From contig CAYZZX010000050.1 of NCBI GenBank assembly GCA_964483085.1, forward strand, positions 1 through 13,053: 13,053 nucleotides of DNA. Reading direction: 5' to 3'. Under the pieces are notes generated by a model. It did not search any database. It saw only the letters and a program-made list of their open reading frames with translations, and was not told the DNA's origin. The stretch's first letter is position 1; each line of letters starts with the position of its first letter. Below are positions 6,787 through 13,026 of this stretch, one piece after another. This DNA comes from JALHFZ01 sp964483085 (GTDB lineage: Bacteria; Synergistota; Synergistia; Synergistales; Aminobacteriaceae). A program made the position numbers and the translations under genes.

Positions 6787-7353
6787 TCAGGACGGGGCAT
6801 CGGCGGAAGAGCCGCCCCTTCTTCCCTGACGGCATCGCCGTCCTCTGCACTTCCCCAGCCTTCCGAAGGGTCCCCCCGCGGAAGGAACAGCGTCATCTGC
6901 CTTGAGGACATCCCGGCATTCTCCGCACAGCCCGGCGATGGAAAGGGATTGGGGAAGCAGCTCAAGGCCCGACTCGGCAAGCCATTTCTCAAGAAGGACC
7001 TTTTTCTCCTCTCCGTCGGAAAGGGGAAAGAGGCTTCCGCAGTGGCGGCAGAAGGCCGTCAATGATAGCTTCTGTTTTGGCATCTCAAGACGAAACTCCC
7101 CCTCATTCAGATAGAGAACATTCAGCAGCCCCATTTCCCCCAGCAGATTGATGGTTCGGTAGACCGTGGCGATCCCGATGGACGGATCAAACTCCCGGGT
7201 TTTTGTCCAGAGATCCTGGACGGTCGTTGGCTCGCCCAGGCTTTCCGCGAAGACCTTAAAGAGGGTCGCCCGCTGAGGGGTGACCCGAAGGCTGCTTTCC
7301 TTCAGTTTTTCAAGAAATCCAGCCGCAGTTGTAATAGTTTCCCGTTCTTTCAT
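6787..7353 (-). CDS. Fur-family transcriptional regulator lacking the usual histidine metal site
   Basis: This is a 188-residue Fur/PerR/Zur-type repressor. The start at 7353 (MKERETITTA) is set by GGAGG five bases upstream; an alternative ATG at 7365 has a poor site. The winged helix covers about 10-85, with LRVTPQRATLF and the recognition helix SIGIATVYRTINLL. The dimerisation domain carries two CxxC pairs, C102/C105 and C143/C146, the usual structural zinc site. Normally a His-rich stretch (HHHxHxxC) precedes the first CxxC, but here it reads KLSLTAFC. The only histidine in the whole protein is H104, between the two cysteines. The regulatory iron or manganese site of known members is therefore not visible. 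After the expected end (about residue 150) a 38-residue Gly/Arg-rich tail with two more cysteines (C169, C174) follows, which may be a natural extension or a late frameshift. It is divergent from the NifX/Mrp operon and very likely controls it and itself. Confidence 0.9.
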   Translation of the reverse strand: MKERETITTAAGFLEKLKESSLRVTPQRATLFKVFAESLGEPTTVQDLWTKTREFDPSIGIATVYRTINLLGEMGLLNVLYLNEGEFRLEMPKQKLSLTAFCRHCGSLFPLSDGEEKKVLLEKWLAESGLELLPQSLSIAGLCGECRDVLKADDAVPSAGGPFGRLGKCRGRRCRQGRRGGSSADAPS

Positions 7354-7383
7354 TGCTTCCTCCATGATTATGACATCCTTCCC

Positions 7384-7411
7384 TTGACATAATGCCACAA
7401 AAGGGTATAAT
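7384..7411 (+). promoter_or_regulatory. Promoter of the DUF5320-NifX-MinD-Mrp operon
   Basis: TTGACA (7384-7389) and TATAAT (7406-7411) are both perfect, with a 16-bp spacer. The start site would fall near 7418, inside the Fur box at 7419-7433, which is a classic repression geometry. Confidence 0.88.
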
Positions 7412-7434
7412 ATGCAAATGATAATCAATATCAA
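7407..7434 (-). promoter_or_regulatory. Divergent promoter of the fur-family gene
   Basis: Read on the minus strand, TTGATA (7434-7429) and TATTAT (7412-7407) are separated by 16 bp. The -10 elements of the two divergent promoters overlap almost completely (7406-7411 and 7407-7412). The Fur box lies across this promoter's -35 element and spacer. Confidence 0.7.
7419..7433. promoter_or_regulatory. Fur box between the divergent promoters
   Basis: TGATAAT-C-AATATCA matches the 7-1-7 Fur consensus (TGATAAT-N-ATTATCA) at all but one position. In the 19-bp representation, 7414-7432 matches GATAATGATAATCATTATC at 16 of 19 bases. It overlaps the plus-strand transcription start and the minus-strand -35, so one bound dimer could repress both the operon and the fur-family gene (autoregulation). 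Confidence 0.85.
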
Positions 7435-7451
7435 TAAAGGAGGAAACGCAA

Positions 7452-7709
7452 ATGCCTGGAAGAGATAGAACAGGACCCGTAGGACAGGGACCCATGACTG
7501 GATGGGGTAGAGGAATGTGCGGAGGCGGAGGCGGTTATGGACGCGGACGCTGCTTCCCTCGATTCGGCAGAGGAATGGGATGGGGCGGCGTATATGCCGA
7601 GCCCATGACCCGCGAGACCGAAGAAGACTTTCTTCGCCGTGAACTGGAACTGACCGAGTCAAGGGCCGCTGAACTTCGAGCTCGCCTCGGCAGAGGAGAA
7701 TCGGAATAA
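7452..7709 (+). CDS. DUF5320 domain-containing small protein
   Basis: An 85-residue protein begins MPGRDRTGPVGQGPMTGWGR, the characteristic N-terminus of the DUF5320 family (MPxxDGTGPxGxGPMTGxG), whose function is unknown. Residues 1-50 are Gly/Arg/Met-rich with cysteines at 23 and 34. Residues 53-82 form a short charged coiled coil (EEDFLRRELELTESRAAELR). It is the first gene of the operon, with AAAGGAGG 8 bases upstream of the ATG. Its TAA overlaps the ATG of the NifX-like gene (TAATG), so the two are probably co-translated. DUF5320 proteins often sit beside NifX-family and MinD/ferredoxin genes in anaerobes. A scaffold or metal-handling role has been suggested by context only. Confidence 0.88.
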   Translation: MPGRDRTGPVGQGPMTGWGRGMCGGGGGYGRGRCFPRFGRGMGWGGVYAEPMTRETEEDFLRRELELTESRAAELRARLGRGESE

Positions 7710-8065
7710 TGACCCGTGCCGCCATCGCTATGGACGGCAATGTCATCTCCCAGCATTTCGGCAAGACGAAATCCTTTCTTTTCGTCAACTATGAAGGGGA
7801 CAATCTTCTCTCGAGAGAGGTTATCGCCGCTCCTACAGAAGAGCATGTTCCCGGGCTTTTCCCGAAATTCATCAAGGAGATGGGGGCCGATAGAATTGTC
7901 GCAGGAGGCATGGGATCCCAGGCCAAGAGGTTTTTTGAAACCCTTGGCATCGAAGTGCTCACCGTGACCTCCATGGATGTGGAGGAGGGCGTGAATGCCC
8001 TGCTCTCCGGAAGTCTGGCCACCGTGGAAACCGACTGTGGGCACGACTCCGACTGCAAAAAATGA
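7709..8065 (+). CDS. NifX/NafY-family (dinitrogenase FeMo-cofactor biosynthesis domain) protein
   Basis: This 118-residue single-domain protein starts MTRAAIAMDGNVISQHFGKT, the typical opening strand and loop of the NifX/NifB-C-terminal fold. Family members bind iron-sulfur or iron-molybdenum cofactor precursors in the cytoplasm. GADRIVAGGMGSQAKRFFETLGIEV (about 59-83) is the second conserved block. The C-terminus carries an extra DCGHDSDCKK tail (109-118) whose two Cys and one His could bind metal or a cluster. No nif structural gene is near, so it is not a nitrogenase protein as such. It overlaps the previous stop (TAATG) and the next start (ATGA). Carrier or chaperone for a metallocofactor is the best-supported role. 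Confidence 0.9.
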   Translation: MTRAAIAMDGNVISQHFGKTKSFLFVNYEGDNLLSREVIAAPTEEHVPGLFPKFIKEMGADRIVAGGMGSQAKRFFETLGIEVLTVTSMDVEEGVNALLSGSLATVETDCGHDSDCKK

Positions 8066-8904
8066 AGATCGCTGTCGCAAGCGGAAAGGGAGGAACAGGC
8101 AAGACCAGCGTTGCCTCCTCCCTTTTTCTTTCCCGCCCTGGGACGCTGGGTATTGACCTCGACGTGGAGGAGCCCAATATGGGAATACTCCTCGGATCCC
8201 CTGAGATGGAGGTCCGGCCGGTACACCTTCCCGTTGCGGTCATCGACGGAGACATCTGTACCGGATGCGGACTCTGCGCCAGGGAATGCGCCTATGGTGC
8301 CCTCGCATGGTTCGGCTCAGGAAAGCCGGTGGTGAATGATACCCTCTGCCGGGGGTGCGGCCTCTGCCCCCTCATCTGTCCCGTGAAGGCCATAGATGAG
8401 GAAAACCGGGAGGTGGGCGATGTGACGGTCGGCACTGTAGAGGGGGCTCCCTTTATCGAAGGGCGTCTCAGAGTAGGTTCGATCAACAGCGTCCACGTGA
8501 TCGAGGCGGCAGTTAGGGAGGCCTCGGCCTTCGAAAATTCCGACTGGGTCATGGACTGCGCTCCCGGCGCGGCCTGCCCCGTTGCGGCGGGCCTTCGGGC
8601 GGCCGACCTGGCCCTCCTCGTCACCGAACCCACCCCCTTCGGCCTGTCGGACCTTGAGGGCCTGCTCCAGCTCACATCGGAGATGGGAATCCCCGCCGCC
8701 CTCGTGATCAACAAGACGGGGATGGGAGACGAATCCTTTGACGATATCTGCAAGCGCTACGGAGTGGAGATTCTCGCCCGGTACCCCTTCAGCCGCTCCC
8801 TGGCCGAATCGGGAGCCCGGGGAGAATCCCCCTACCGCGCCGATGCCTCCTGGGCCCGCACCACGGACGCCCTGTGGAAGACACTCGAAGGGAGACTGTC
8901 ATGA
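8062..8904 (+). CDS. MinD-superfamily P-loop ATPase with inserted ferredoxin domain (first copy)
   Basis: This 280-residue cytoplasmic ATPase has a deviant Walker A, SGKGGTGKT (7-15), at the very N-terminus and DLDVEEPN (32-39) as the following conserved aspartate segment. A two-cluster ferredoxin insert has ligands C66, C69, C72, C76 and C96, C99, C102, C106, the second set ending in the typical CP. The later ATPase motif DCAPGAACPV (165-174) differs from the usual DGPPGxGCP of this group, including in its twin below. NKTG (about 217-220) follows. The family is a ParA/MinD-like subgroup that couples nucleotide hydrolysis to [4Fe-4S] clusters; its client is unknown. The ATG overlaps the previous stop (ATGA) and has no good ribosome binding site of its own, so translation is probably coupled. 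Confidence 0.92.
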   Translation: MKIAVASGKGGTGKTSVASSLFLSRPGTLGIDLDVEEPNMGILLGSPEMEVRPVHLPVAVIDGDICTGCGLCARECAYGALAWFGSGKPVVNDTLCRGCGLCPLICPVKAIDEENREVGDVTVGTVEGAPFIEGRLRVGSINSVHVIEAAVREASAFENSDWVMDCAPGAACPVAAGLRAADLALLVTEPTPFGLSDLEGLLQLTSEMGIPAALVINKTGMGDESFDDICKRYGVEILARYPFSRSLAESGARGESPYRADASWARTTDALWKTLEGRLS

Positions 8905-9764
8905 GCCTCCGGGAGATGGTGGTCGTCAGCGGCAAGGGAGGAACGGGAAAAACGACCCTGACTGCCTGCTTCGCCCTCCTGACGGAGGAGAAAAAAGTCC
9001 TCGCCGACGCTGACGTGGACGCGCCGAACATGGCCCTCCTTCTTCATCCGGAAGAGACGGACCGCCGCCCCTTCCACGGCATGGCCGTAGCCTCCGTGGA
9101 CAACGATGCCTGCATCGGCTGCGGAGACTGCGCGACCTTTTGCCGCTTTTCTTCTATAACTATGAAGGATGGAAAGGCAGTGGTCGACGAGGGGTTCTGC
9201 GAAGGATGCAAGGGCTGCTTACATGTCTGCCCTGTGAAGGCTATATCGACAAAATTCATCGTCAGGGGCACTCTGAAACGGGGAGATACTCCCTGGGGGC
9301 CCCTCTGGCATGCTCGACTCGGCCCTGGTGGTGAGAACTCCGGCGCTCTCGTGGCGCAGATACGCCAGGAGGCGAGAAAAGAGGCCCTCGAAAGAGGAGC
9401 GTCCCTGGTGCTCATCGACGGACCTCCGGGGGTAGGGTGTCCTACGGTCTCCTCAATCACCGGAACGGACTATGGAGTGATCGTCACCGAGCCCTCCCGA
9501 TCCGCTCTGTCGGATCTTTCCCGCATTATCGAGCTGTTCCGCATTCTCGACGCACCCTTCGGGATCGTGATCAACCGGTGGGATCTCTCCCCCGAACTCA
9601 CGGACATCATCCGCAGGCGGTGCGATGAAGAAGGGTGGACACTGCTGGGCGTTTTGCCCTTCGAGGAAAAAGCTGCTCAAGCAGTAGCAGAGGGACGGAT
9701 CCCCGTTGAGGAGATGGGCCCCGAACTTCCCGCTCTCTGGCAGAATATCAGAAATAGGCTATAA
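8901..9764 (+). CDS. MinD-superfamily P-loop ATPase with inserted ferredoxin domain (second copy)
   Basis: This 287-residue paralogue of the preceding gene presumably pairs with it as a heterodimer, as such tandem genes usually do. Walker A is SGKGGTGKTT (10-19), then DADVDAPN (36-43). Ferredoxin ligands are C71, C74, C77, C81 and C100, C103, C106, C110, and a canonical DGPPGVGCPTV lies near 173-183. The start at 8901 was chosen over a GTG at 8874 because GGGAG precedes it, it overlaps the previous TGA as ATGA, and the protein then begins just before the P-loop strand as in its relatives. The intact DGPPG motif here against the altered one in the first copy suggests unequal roles for the two subunits. 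Confidence 0.93.
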   Translation: MSLREMVVVSGKGGTGKTTLTACFALLTEEKKVLADADVDAPNMALLLHPEETDRRPFHGMAVASVDNDACIGCGDCATFCRFSSITMKDGKAVVDEGFCEGCKGCLHVCPVKAISTKFIVRGTLKRGDTPWGPLWHARLGPGGENSGALVAQIRQEARKEALERGASLVLIDGPPGVGCPTVSSITGTDYGVIVTEPSRSALSDLSRIIELFRILDAPFGIVINRWDLSPELTDIIRRRCDEEGWTLLGVLPFEEKAAQAVAEGRIPVEEMGPELPALWQNIRNRL

Positions 9765-9786
9765 CAAAATGAAGGAGGCTGGTATA

Positions 9787-10125
9787 ATGAAGCGTATAGG
9801 AATTCCAACGACAGGTATTGAAGAGACATCTTCCGTGGCCGACAGGTTCGCCCGGGCACCTTATTTTATCGTAGCCGATGGTGACGGAAAAATTCTCGAG
9901 ACTATGGAGAACAAAGCCGGAGATGAGCAGCACGGCGCGGCCTCGAAAGCCCTCATGTCCCTCTCTGAAAAGGGCGTCACCGTTCTGCTCGTTCCCAGGA
10001 TCGGCCCCAACGCCCTCGGATTTGTGAAGCAGGCCAATATGGAAGTCTACAGCGCGGAGGGACTGACCGTCCGGGAGGCGCTGGACAAATACAAAAGCTC
10101 CACCCTTGAAAAAATTAACCCTTAA
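9787..10125 (+). CDS. NifX/NafY-family protein (second copy)
   Basis: A 112-residue member of the dinitrogenase iron-molybdenum cofactor domain family. MKRIGIPTTG, SSVADRFARAPYFIVAD (18-34), QHGAASKALMSLSEKGVTVLLVPRIGPNA (about 48-76) and the C-terminal VREALDKY match the family. The ATG at 9787 has AAGGAGG 8 bases upstream; earlier in-frame starts overlap the preceding gene. Unlike the copy at 7709 it lacks the Cys/His tail and has the SxxxxRFxRAPYF loop, so the two are distinct subtypes, perhaps for different cofactors or different steps. It lies 22 bp after the second MinD gene and 27 bp before the Mrp gene. Confidence 0.9.
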   Translation: MKRIGIPTTGIEETSSVADRFARAPYFIVADGDGKILETMENKAGDEQHGAASKALMSLSEKGVTVLLVPRIGPNALGFVKQANMEVYSAEGLTVREALDKYKSSTLEKINP

Positions 10126-10152
10126 TCCCAATTAAAGGAGCGGACCCGTCTC

Positions 10153-10920
10153 ATGTCAGCATTACCGCCGAAAAGCGACCGGAAACAGATCAAAAAAATC
10201 TATGCTGTGGGCAGCGGCAAGGGAGGAGTGGGCAAGAGCTCCGTCACATCCCTTCTCGCCGTTGCGGCGGCGCGGCAGGGGAAGAAGGTCGGCATCCTTG
10301 ACGCCGACATCACCGGCCCGTCCATTCCCACCTTTTTCGGTCTCAGCACATTCCCCTTCGGAAACGCCGATGGCATTGAGCCGCCGGTGACGAGGACGGG
10401 GATAAAAATCATGTCCATGAACCTGTTGCTCGAAGACCCCGCGAAGCCCGTGATCTGGAGAGGCCCCCTCCTCGGAAGCGCCATCATGCAGTTCTTCAAC
10501 GAGGTGAAATGGGGAGAGCTTGACGTCCTCTTCGTTGACCTTCCCCCCGGAACAGCCGACGCGGTCCTCACGGCCATGCAGAGCATTCCCATGGACGGGT
10601 TCCTTCTCGTTACTTCACCCCAGGAAATATCATCCCTCGTGGTGCGCAAGGCTGCCGCCATGGCGGAGATGCTCGAAGTGCCCCTTATGGGTGTTGTGGA
10701 GAATATGAGCTCCTTCGTCTGCCCGAGCTGCGGCACCCGGACGGAGCTCTTCGGCCCCAGCCACTCGGCGGCCCTCACAAAAGACCTCGGAGTCGTCTTC
10801 TGGGGCGACCTCCCCCTCGACCCCATGATCGCCAAACTGGGCGACGCAGGCAACATCGAGGACTACGAAAACGAAGAGATCTTCGCCGTGCTCGAAAAGG
10901 GTCTGAAGGGCAAGATCTGA
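10153..10920 (+). CDS. Mrp/NBP35 (ApbC) family iron-sulfur cluster carrier ATPase
   Basis: This 255-residue cytoplasmic P-loop ATPase of the Mrp/ApbC/NBP35 group delivers [4Fe-4S] clusters to apoproteins. The motifs are GSGKGGVGKSS (20-30), DADITGPSIP (50-59), DLPPGTAD (129-136) and the cluster-binding CPSC (190-193) in a VVENMSSFVCPSCG context that is diagnostic for the family. It has no N-terminal DUF59 domain or extra cysteine box. The ATG lies about 12 bases after AAAGGAG, rather long, so efficiency may be lower than for the genes upstream. As last gene of the operon it is followed 22 bp later by an intrinsic terminator. It probably transfers the cluster or cofactor assembled by the upstream proteins. 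Confidence 0.95.
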   Translation: MSALPPKSDRKQIKKIYAVGSGKGGVGKSSVTSLLAVAAARQGKKVGILDADITGPSIPTFFGLSTFPFGNADGIEPPVTRTGIKIMSMNLLLEDPAKPVIWRGPLLGSAIMQFFNEVKWGELDVLFVDLPPGTADAVLTAMQSIPMDGFLLVTSPQEISSLVVRKAAAMAEMLEVPLMGVVENMSSFVCPSCGTRTELFGPSHSAALTKDLGVVFWGDLPLDPMIAKLGDAGNIEDYENEEIFAVLEKGLKGKI

Positions 10921-10942
10921 TAGAACAAGCAAGTCTGAAACC

Positions 10943-10973
10943 AAGCGCCTTCCATTCGTGGGGGCGCTTTTTT
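10943..10973 (+). terminator. Intrinsic terminator of the NifX/MinD/Mrp operon
   Basis: AAGCGCC (10943-10949) pairs with GGCGCTT (10963-10969) around a 13-base loop, and the T-run 10968-10973 follows. Confidence 0.88.
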
Positions 10974-11158
10974 CATCGAAACGAGATGTTAACCGCAAAA
11001 AACCGTCTTGCTACAACGCTTGATGAAATCTGCGAAAAACGGGTGGATTGCTCAATTAAACAACCTTCTCTTGCTAAGGTTGTCCGCTGACTATTCTTCG
11101 AACAGTCCAAAGAGGTTTTTTGTTTTTCAAGAAACGGATTTGGGGGAGAGTGATTGTC

Positions 11159-11187
11159 TTGACTTTTGTAAGCTTAGAAGTCACAAT
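11159..11187 (+). promoter_or_regulatory. Promoter of the toxin-antitoxin module
   Basis: TTGACT (11159-11164) is followed after 17 bp by CACAAT (11182-11187). The predicted start falls at about 11194, within the 18-bp palindrome and about 18 bases before the toxin ATG. Confidence 0.6.
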
Positions 11188-11190
11188 TAT

Positions 11191-11208
11191 GTTAACCTGC
11201 AGGTTAAC
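11191..11208. promoter_or_regulatory. Perfect 18-bp palindrome, likely HigA operator
   Basis: GTTAACCTGCAGGTTAAC equals its own reverse complement across all 18 bases. It covers the predicted transcription start of the module and ends three bases before the toxin ATG. Antitoxins of this type repress their own operon by binding such palindromes, so it is the natural operator, although the first half could also take part in a leader hairpin. Confidence 0.75.
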
Positions 11209-11211
11209 AAG

Positions 11212-11607
11212 ATGCATTTAATTTTGATAGCTGACTCTTTGTTCTCTGTATATGCAGTCGACCTGGCTGACAGGGATAACAGCTGCATGAGCTTGCTCAC
11301 TCAGAAAAAAGACAACAGAAAAGAAGCTGTAGCCGTTGTTTCCATGCTTCGCGGATTAGAAAGGCTCGCAGGAAAAGGGTCCCATCCTTTATGCCATAAG
11401 GTTTGCGAAGAAGAGGCAATTTGGCAGCTGCGAGCCGATCAGTATCGCATTCTCTGGTTCTTTGATGAAGGACATGTCATTATTTGTACCCATTTTTTCA
11501 GAAAAAAGAGCGATAAAACACCGAGGCGAGAGCAAGAGCGAGCCATACGAATCAAAGAAGAATATTTTGCAGCGAAAAAAACAGGTATTTTATACAAGGA
11601 GTGGTGA
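11212..11607 (+). CDS. higB: HigB-type toxin (RelE/Gp49-like mRNA interferase)
   Basis: A 131-residue protein of the phage-derived Gp49-like/HigB family within the RelE superfamily, which cleaves mRNA at the ribosome. The diagnostic block is WQLRADQYRILWFF (71-84) followed by THFFRKKSDKTPRREQERA (93-111), where basic residues stand in for the active site. The start at 11212 was chosen because the longer frame (back to 11008) would run through the promoter and operator; AGG lies about nine bases upstream. The toxin-first gene order, the antitoxin two bases downstream and its own promoter are as in higBA loci. Composition is more AT-rich than neighbouring genes, hinting at horizontal origin. 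Confidence 0.85.
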   Translation: MHLILIADSLFSVYAVDLADRDNSCMSLLTQKKDNRKEAVAVVSMLRGLERLAGKGSHPLCHKVCEEEAIWQLRADQYRILWFFDEGHVIICTHFFRKKSDKTPRREQERAIRIKEEYFAAKKTGILYKEW

Positions 11608-11609
11608 TA

Positions 11610-12008
11610 ATGATCTACGGAAAAGAATTCGCCGGCATCTTCAAAAATGCGAGAGAGACTCCTGAATACTGGATGGAAGGGCTCCGTCTCGACTTTTTGG
11701 AAGACCTTCAACGGACCATGAAAGAGAAACAGATTTCTCAGAAGGATCTGGCTGAAAAAATCGGAAAGACGGAAGCCTACGTCAGCAAGGTCATAAACTC
11801 CAACATTTCCAACTTCACGCTGAAAACGATGGTCCAATTAGCGATGGCAGTCGATTGCAGGCTGTCTATATCTATGCTTTCAGAAGAAAAACCGGAGAAG
11901 ATCACGGCAGTGCGGGGAGCGCATGCTCTTCCTCAAAAAAGCGTCAGGGTTCATCAATCCGGTTCATTGGAAAAGAAAGAGAATTCACTGGCGTCCGAAA
12001 TTACGTGA
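11610..12008 (+). CDS. higA: HigA-type antitoxin, XRE-family HTH regulator
   Basis: This 132-residue protein has an XRE helix-turn-helix at about 37-85: EKQISQKDLAEKIGKTEAYVSKV, then the family's NFTLKTMVQLAMAVDCRL. It should neutralise HigB and repress the operon through the palindrome at 11191-11208. The ATG at 11610 has AAGGAG 8 bases upstream and lies two bases after the toxin stop; an in-frame GTG at 11601 is less well placed. Residues 95-132 form a basic, probably disordered tail. That is somewhat longer than in minimal HigA proteins and may be the toxin-binding part. Confidence 0.88.
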   Translation: MIYGKEFAGIFKNARETPEYWMEGLRLDFLEDLQRTMKEKQISQKDLAEKIGKTEAYVSKVINSNISNFTLKTMVQLAMAVDCRLSISMLSEEKPEKITAVRGAHALPQKSVRVHQSGSLEKKENSLASEIT

Positions 12009-12036
12009 ACCCTCCTTCAGGAAAGAGGCAATCTTG

Positions 12037-12045
12037 TGTTATAAT
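12037..12045 (+). promoter_or_regulatory. Extended -10 promoter for the ABC transporter operon
   Basis: TGTTATAAT provides a perfect TATAAT (12040-12045) with an upstream TGn extension. The best -35 (TTCAGG, 12016-12021, 18-bp spacer) is weak, as is common for extended -10 promoters. Transcription would start near 12052, giving a leader of about 54 nt before 12106. Confidence 0.65.
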
Positions 12046-12105
12046 TGCGAATTGAAAGATATCGTGTGGGAAGACTAAAAAATCAACCCTTAAGGAGTAC
12101 TGCGA

Positions 12106-13026
12106 ATGCTGCGTTTTATCTTCCGCCGTTTGTTTCTGCTTATTCCTGTCCTAATAGGGGTTTCGATTGTCGCCTTTCTTATCCTTCACCTCGCCCCCGG
12201 CGACCCTGCGCAGATGATGGGGGGCATCGAAGCCAGTGAAGCCGACCTGATCATGCTCAGGCAGAAGTTCGGGCTGGACAGACCTCTGCCCGTTCAATAC
12301 TTTATGTTTCTGAAGGGCATGTTCACCGGCGAACTTCTGTCCCTACGGTATGAATCTCCCGTCATGGAGGTCATATGGCCCCGTCTGAAAAATACCCTGG
12401 CCCTTGCCTCGGTGAGCATCGTCATCGCGGTTCTCATCGGCGTGACAGCAGGGGTCCTCTCCGCCGTGAAGCGGAAAACCTGGATGGATTATACTGCCAC
12501 CGTTTTCGCCCTGCTGGGGATCTCCATGCCCGTCTTCTGGTGGGGGCTTCTTCTGATGCTTCTCTTCTCAGTCAAACTCATGTGGCTCCCCTCCGGCGGC
12601 ATGGGAACTCCCCTTCATTACATCCTCCCCTCTATCGTGCTTGGAACGGCCTCTGCGGGAATCATCGCTCGAATGACCCGGTCGAGCATGCTCGATGTCC
12701 TCCGGCAGGACTACATCACGACGGCAACAGCAAAGGGGCTTTCCCGCCGTCTAGTAGTGGGGAGGCATGCCCTTCGGAACGCCATGATCCCGACGGTGAC
12801 CGTGGTGGGTCTGCAGTTCGGCCAGCTTCTGGCCGGCGCGGTTCTCACGGAGACGGTTTTTTCCTGGCCCGGAGTCGGCAGACTCCTCGTCACATCCATT
12901 CTTGCAAGGGATTATCCTGTCGTCCAGACGTCCCTTGTCCTCATCGCCGCTTTTTTTGTATTGGTCAACCTCGCTGTGGATGTTCTCTATGCGGTGCTTG
13001 ACCCGAGGGTCCGCTATCATGGGTAG
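12106..13026 (+). CDS. DppB/OppB-type ABC transporter permease
   Basis: This 306-residue inner-membrane permease belongs to the dipeptide/oligopeptide/nickel ABC importer group. A first helix at 10-29 (RRLFLLIPVLIGVSIVAF) leads to the conserved LAPGDPA (29-35) and the LRQKFGLDRPLPVQY segment (51-65). Four or five more helices follow. The EAA loop, contacting the ATPase, is at about 199-226 (RQDYITTATAKGLS...LRNAMIPT). The C-terminal FSWPGVGRL block and the ending DPRVRY are typical. The ATG has AAGGAG nine bases upstream. No substrate-binding protein precedes it, and the second permease overlaps its end, so binding-protein and ATPase genes probably lie beyond the window. The substrate cannot be told from this subunit alone. 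Confidence 0.95.
   Translation: MLRFIFRRLFLLIPVLIGVSIVAFLILHLAPGDPAQMMGGIEASEADLIMLRQKFGLDRPLPVQYFMFLKGMFTGELLSLRYESPVMEVIWPRLKNTLALASVSIVIAVLIGVTAGVLSAVKRKTWMDYTATVFALLGISMPVFWWGLLLMLLFSVKLMWLPSGGMGTPLHYILPSIVLGTASAGIIARMTRSSMLDVLRQDYITTATAKGLSRRLVVGRHALRNAMIPTVTVVGLQFGQLLAGAVLTETVFSWPGVGRLLVTSILARDYPVVQTSLVLIAAFFVLVNLAVDVLYAVLDPRVRYHG

Noticed and set aside
7354..7788. N-terminal extension of the fur-family frame to 7788
   Set aside because: It would span both divergent promoters, the DUF5320 gene and part of the NifX-like gene. The Fur fold begins at 7353 with a good ribosome binding site.
10200..10856. 218-codon minus-strand frame
   Set aside because: Shadow of the Mrp/NBP35 gene, caused by high-GC codon usage.
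11061..11082. Hairpin CAACCTT/AAGGTTG with an 8-base loop
   Set aside because: No T-run follows, so it is not an intrinsic terminator; no other role is evident.
11008..11211. N-terminal extension of the HigB frame
   Set aside because: The added 68 residues match nothing and would place the promoter and palindromic operator inside the gene.
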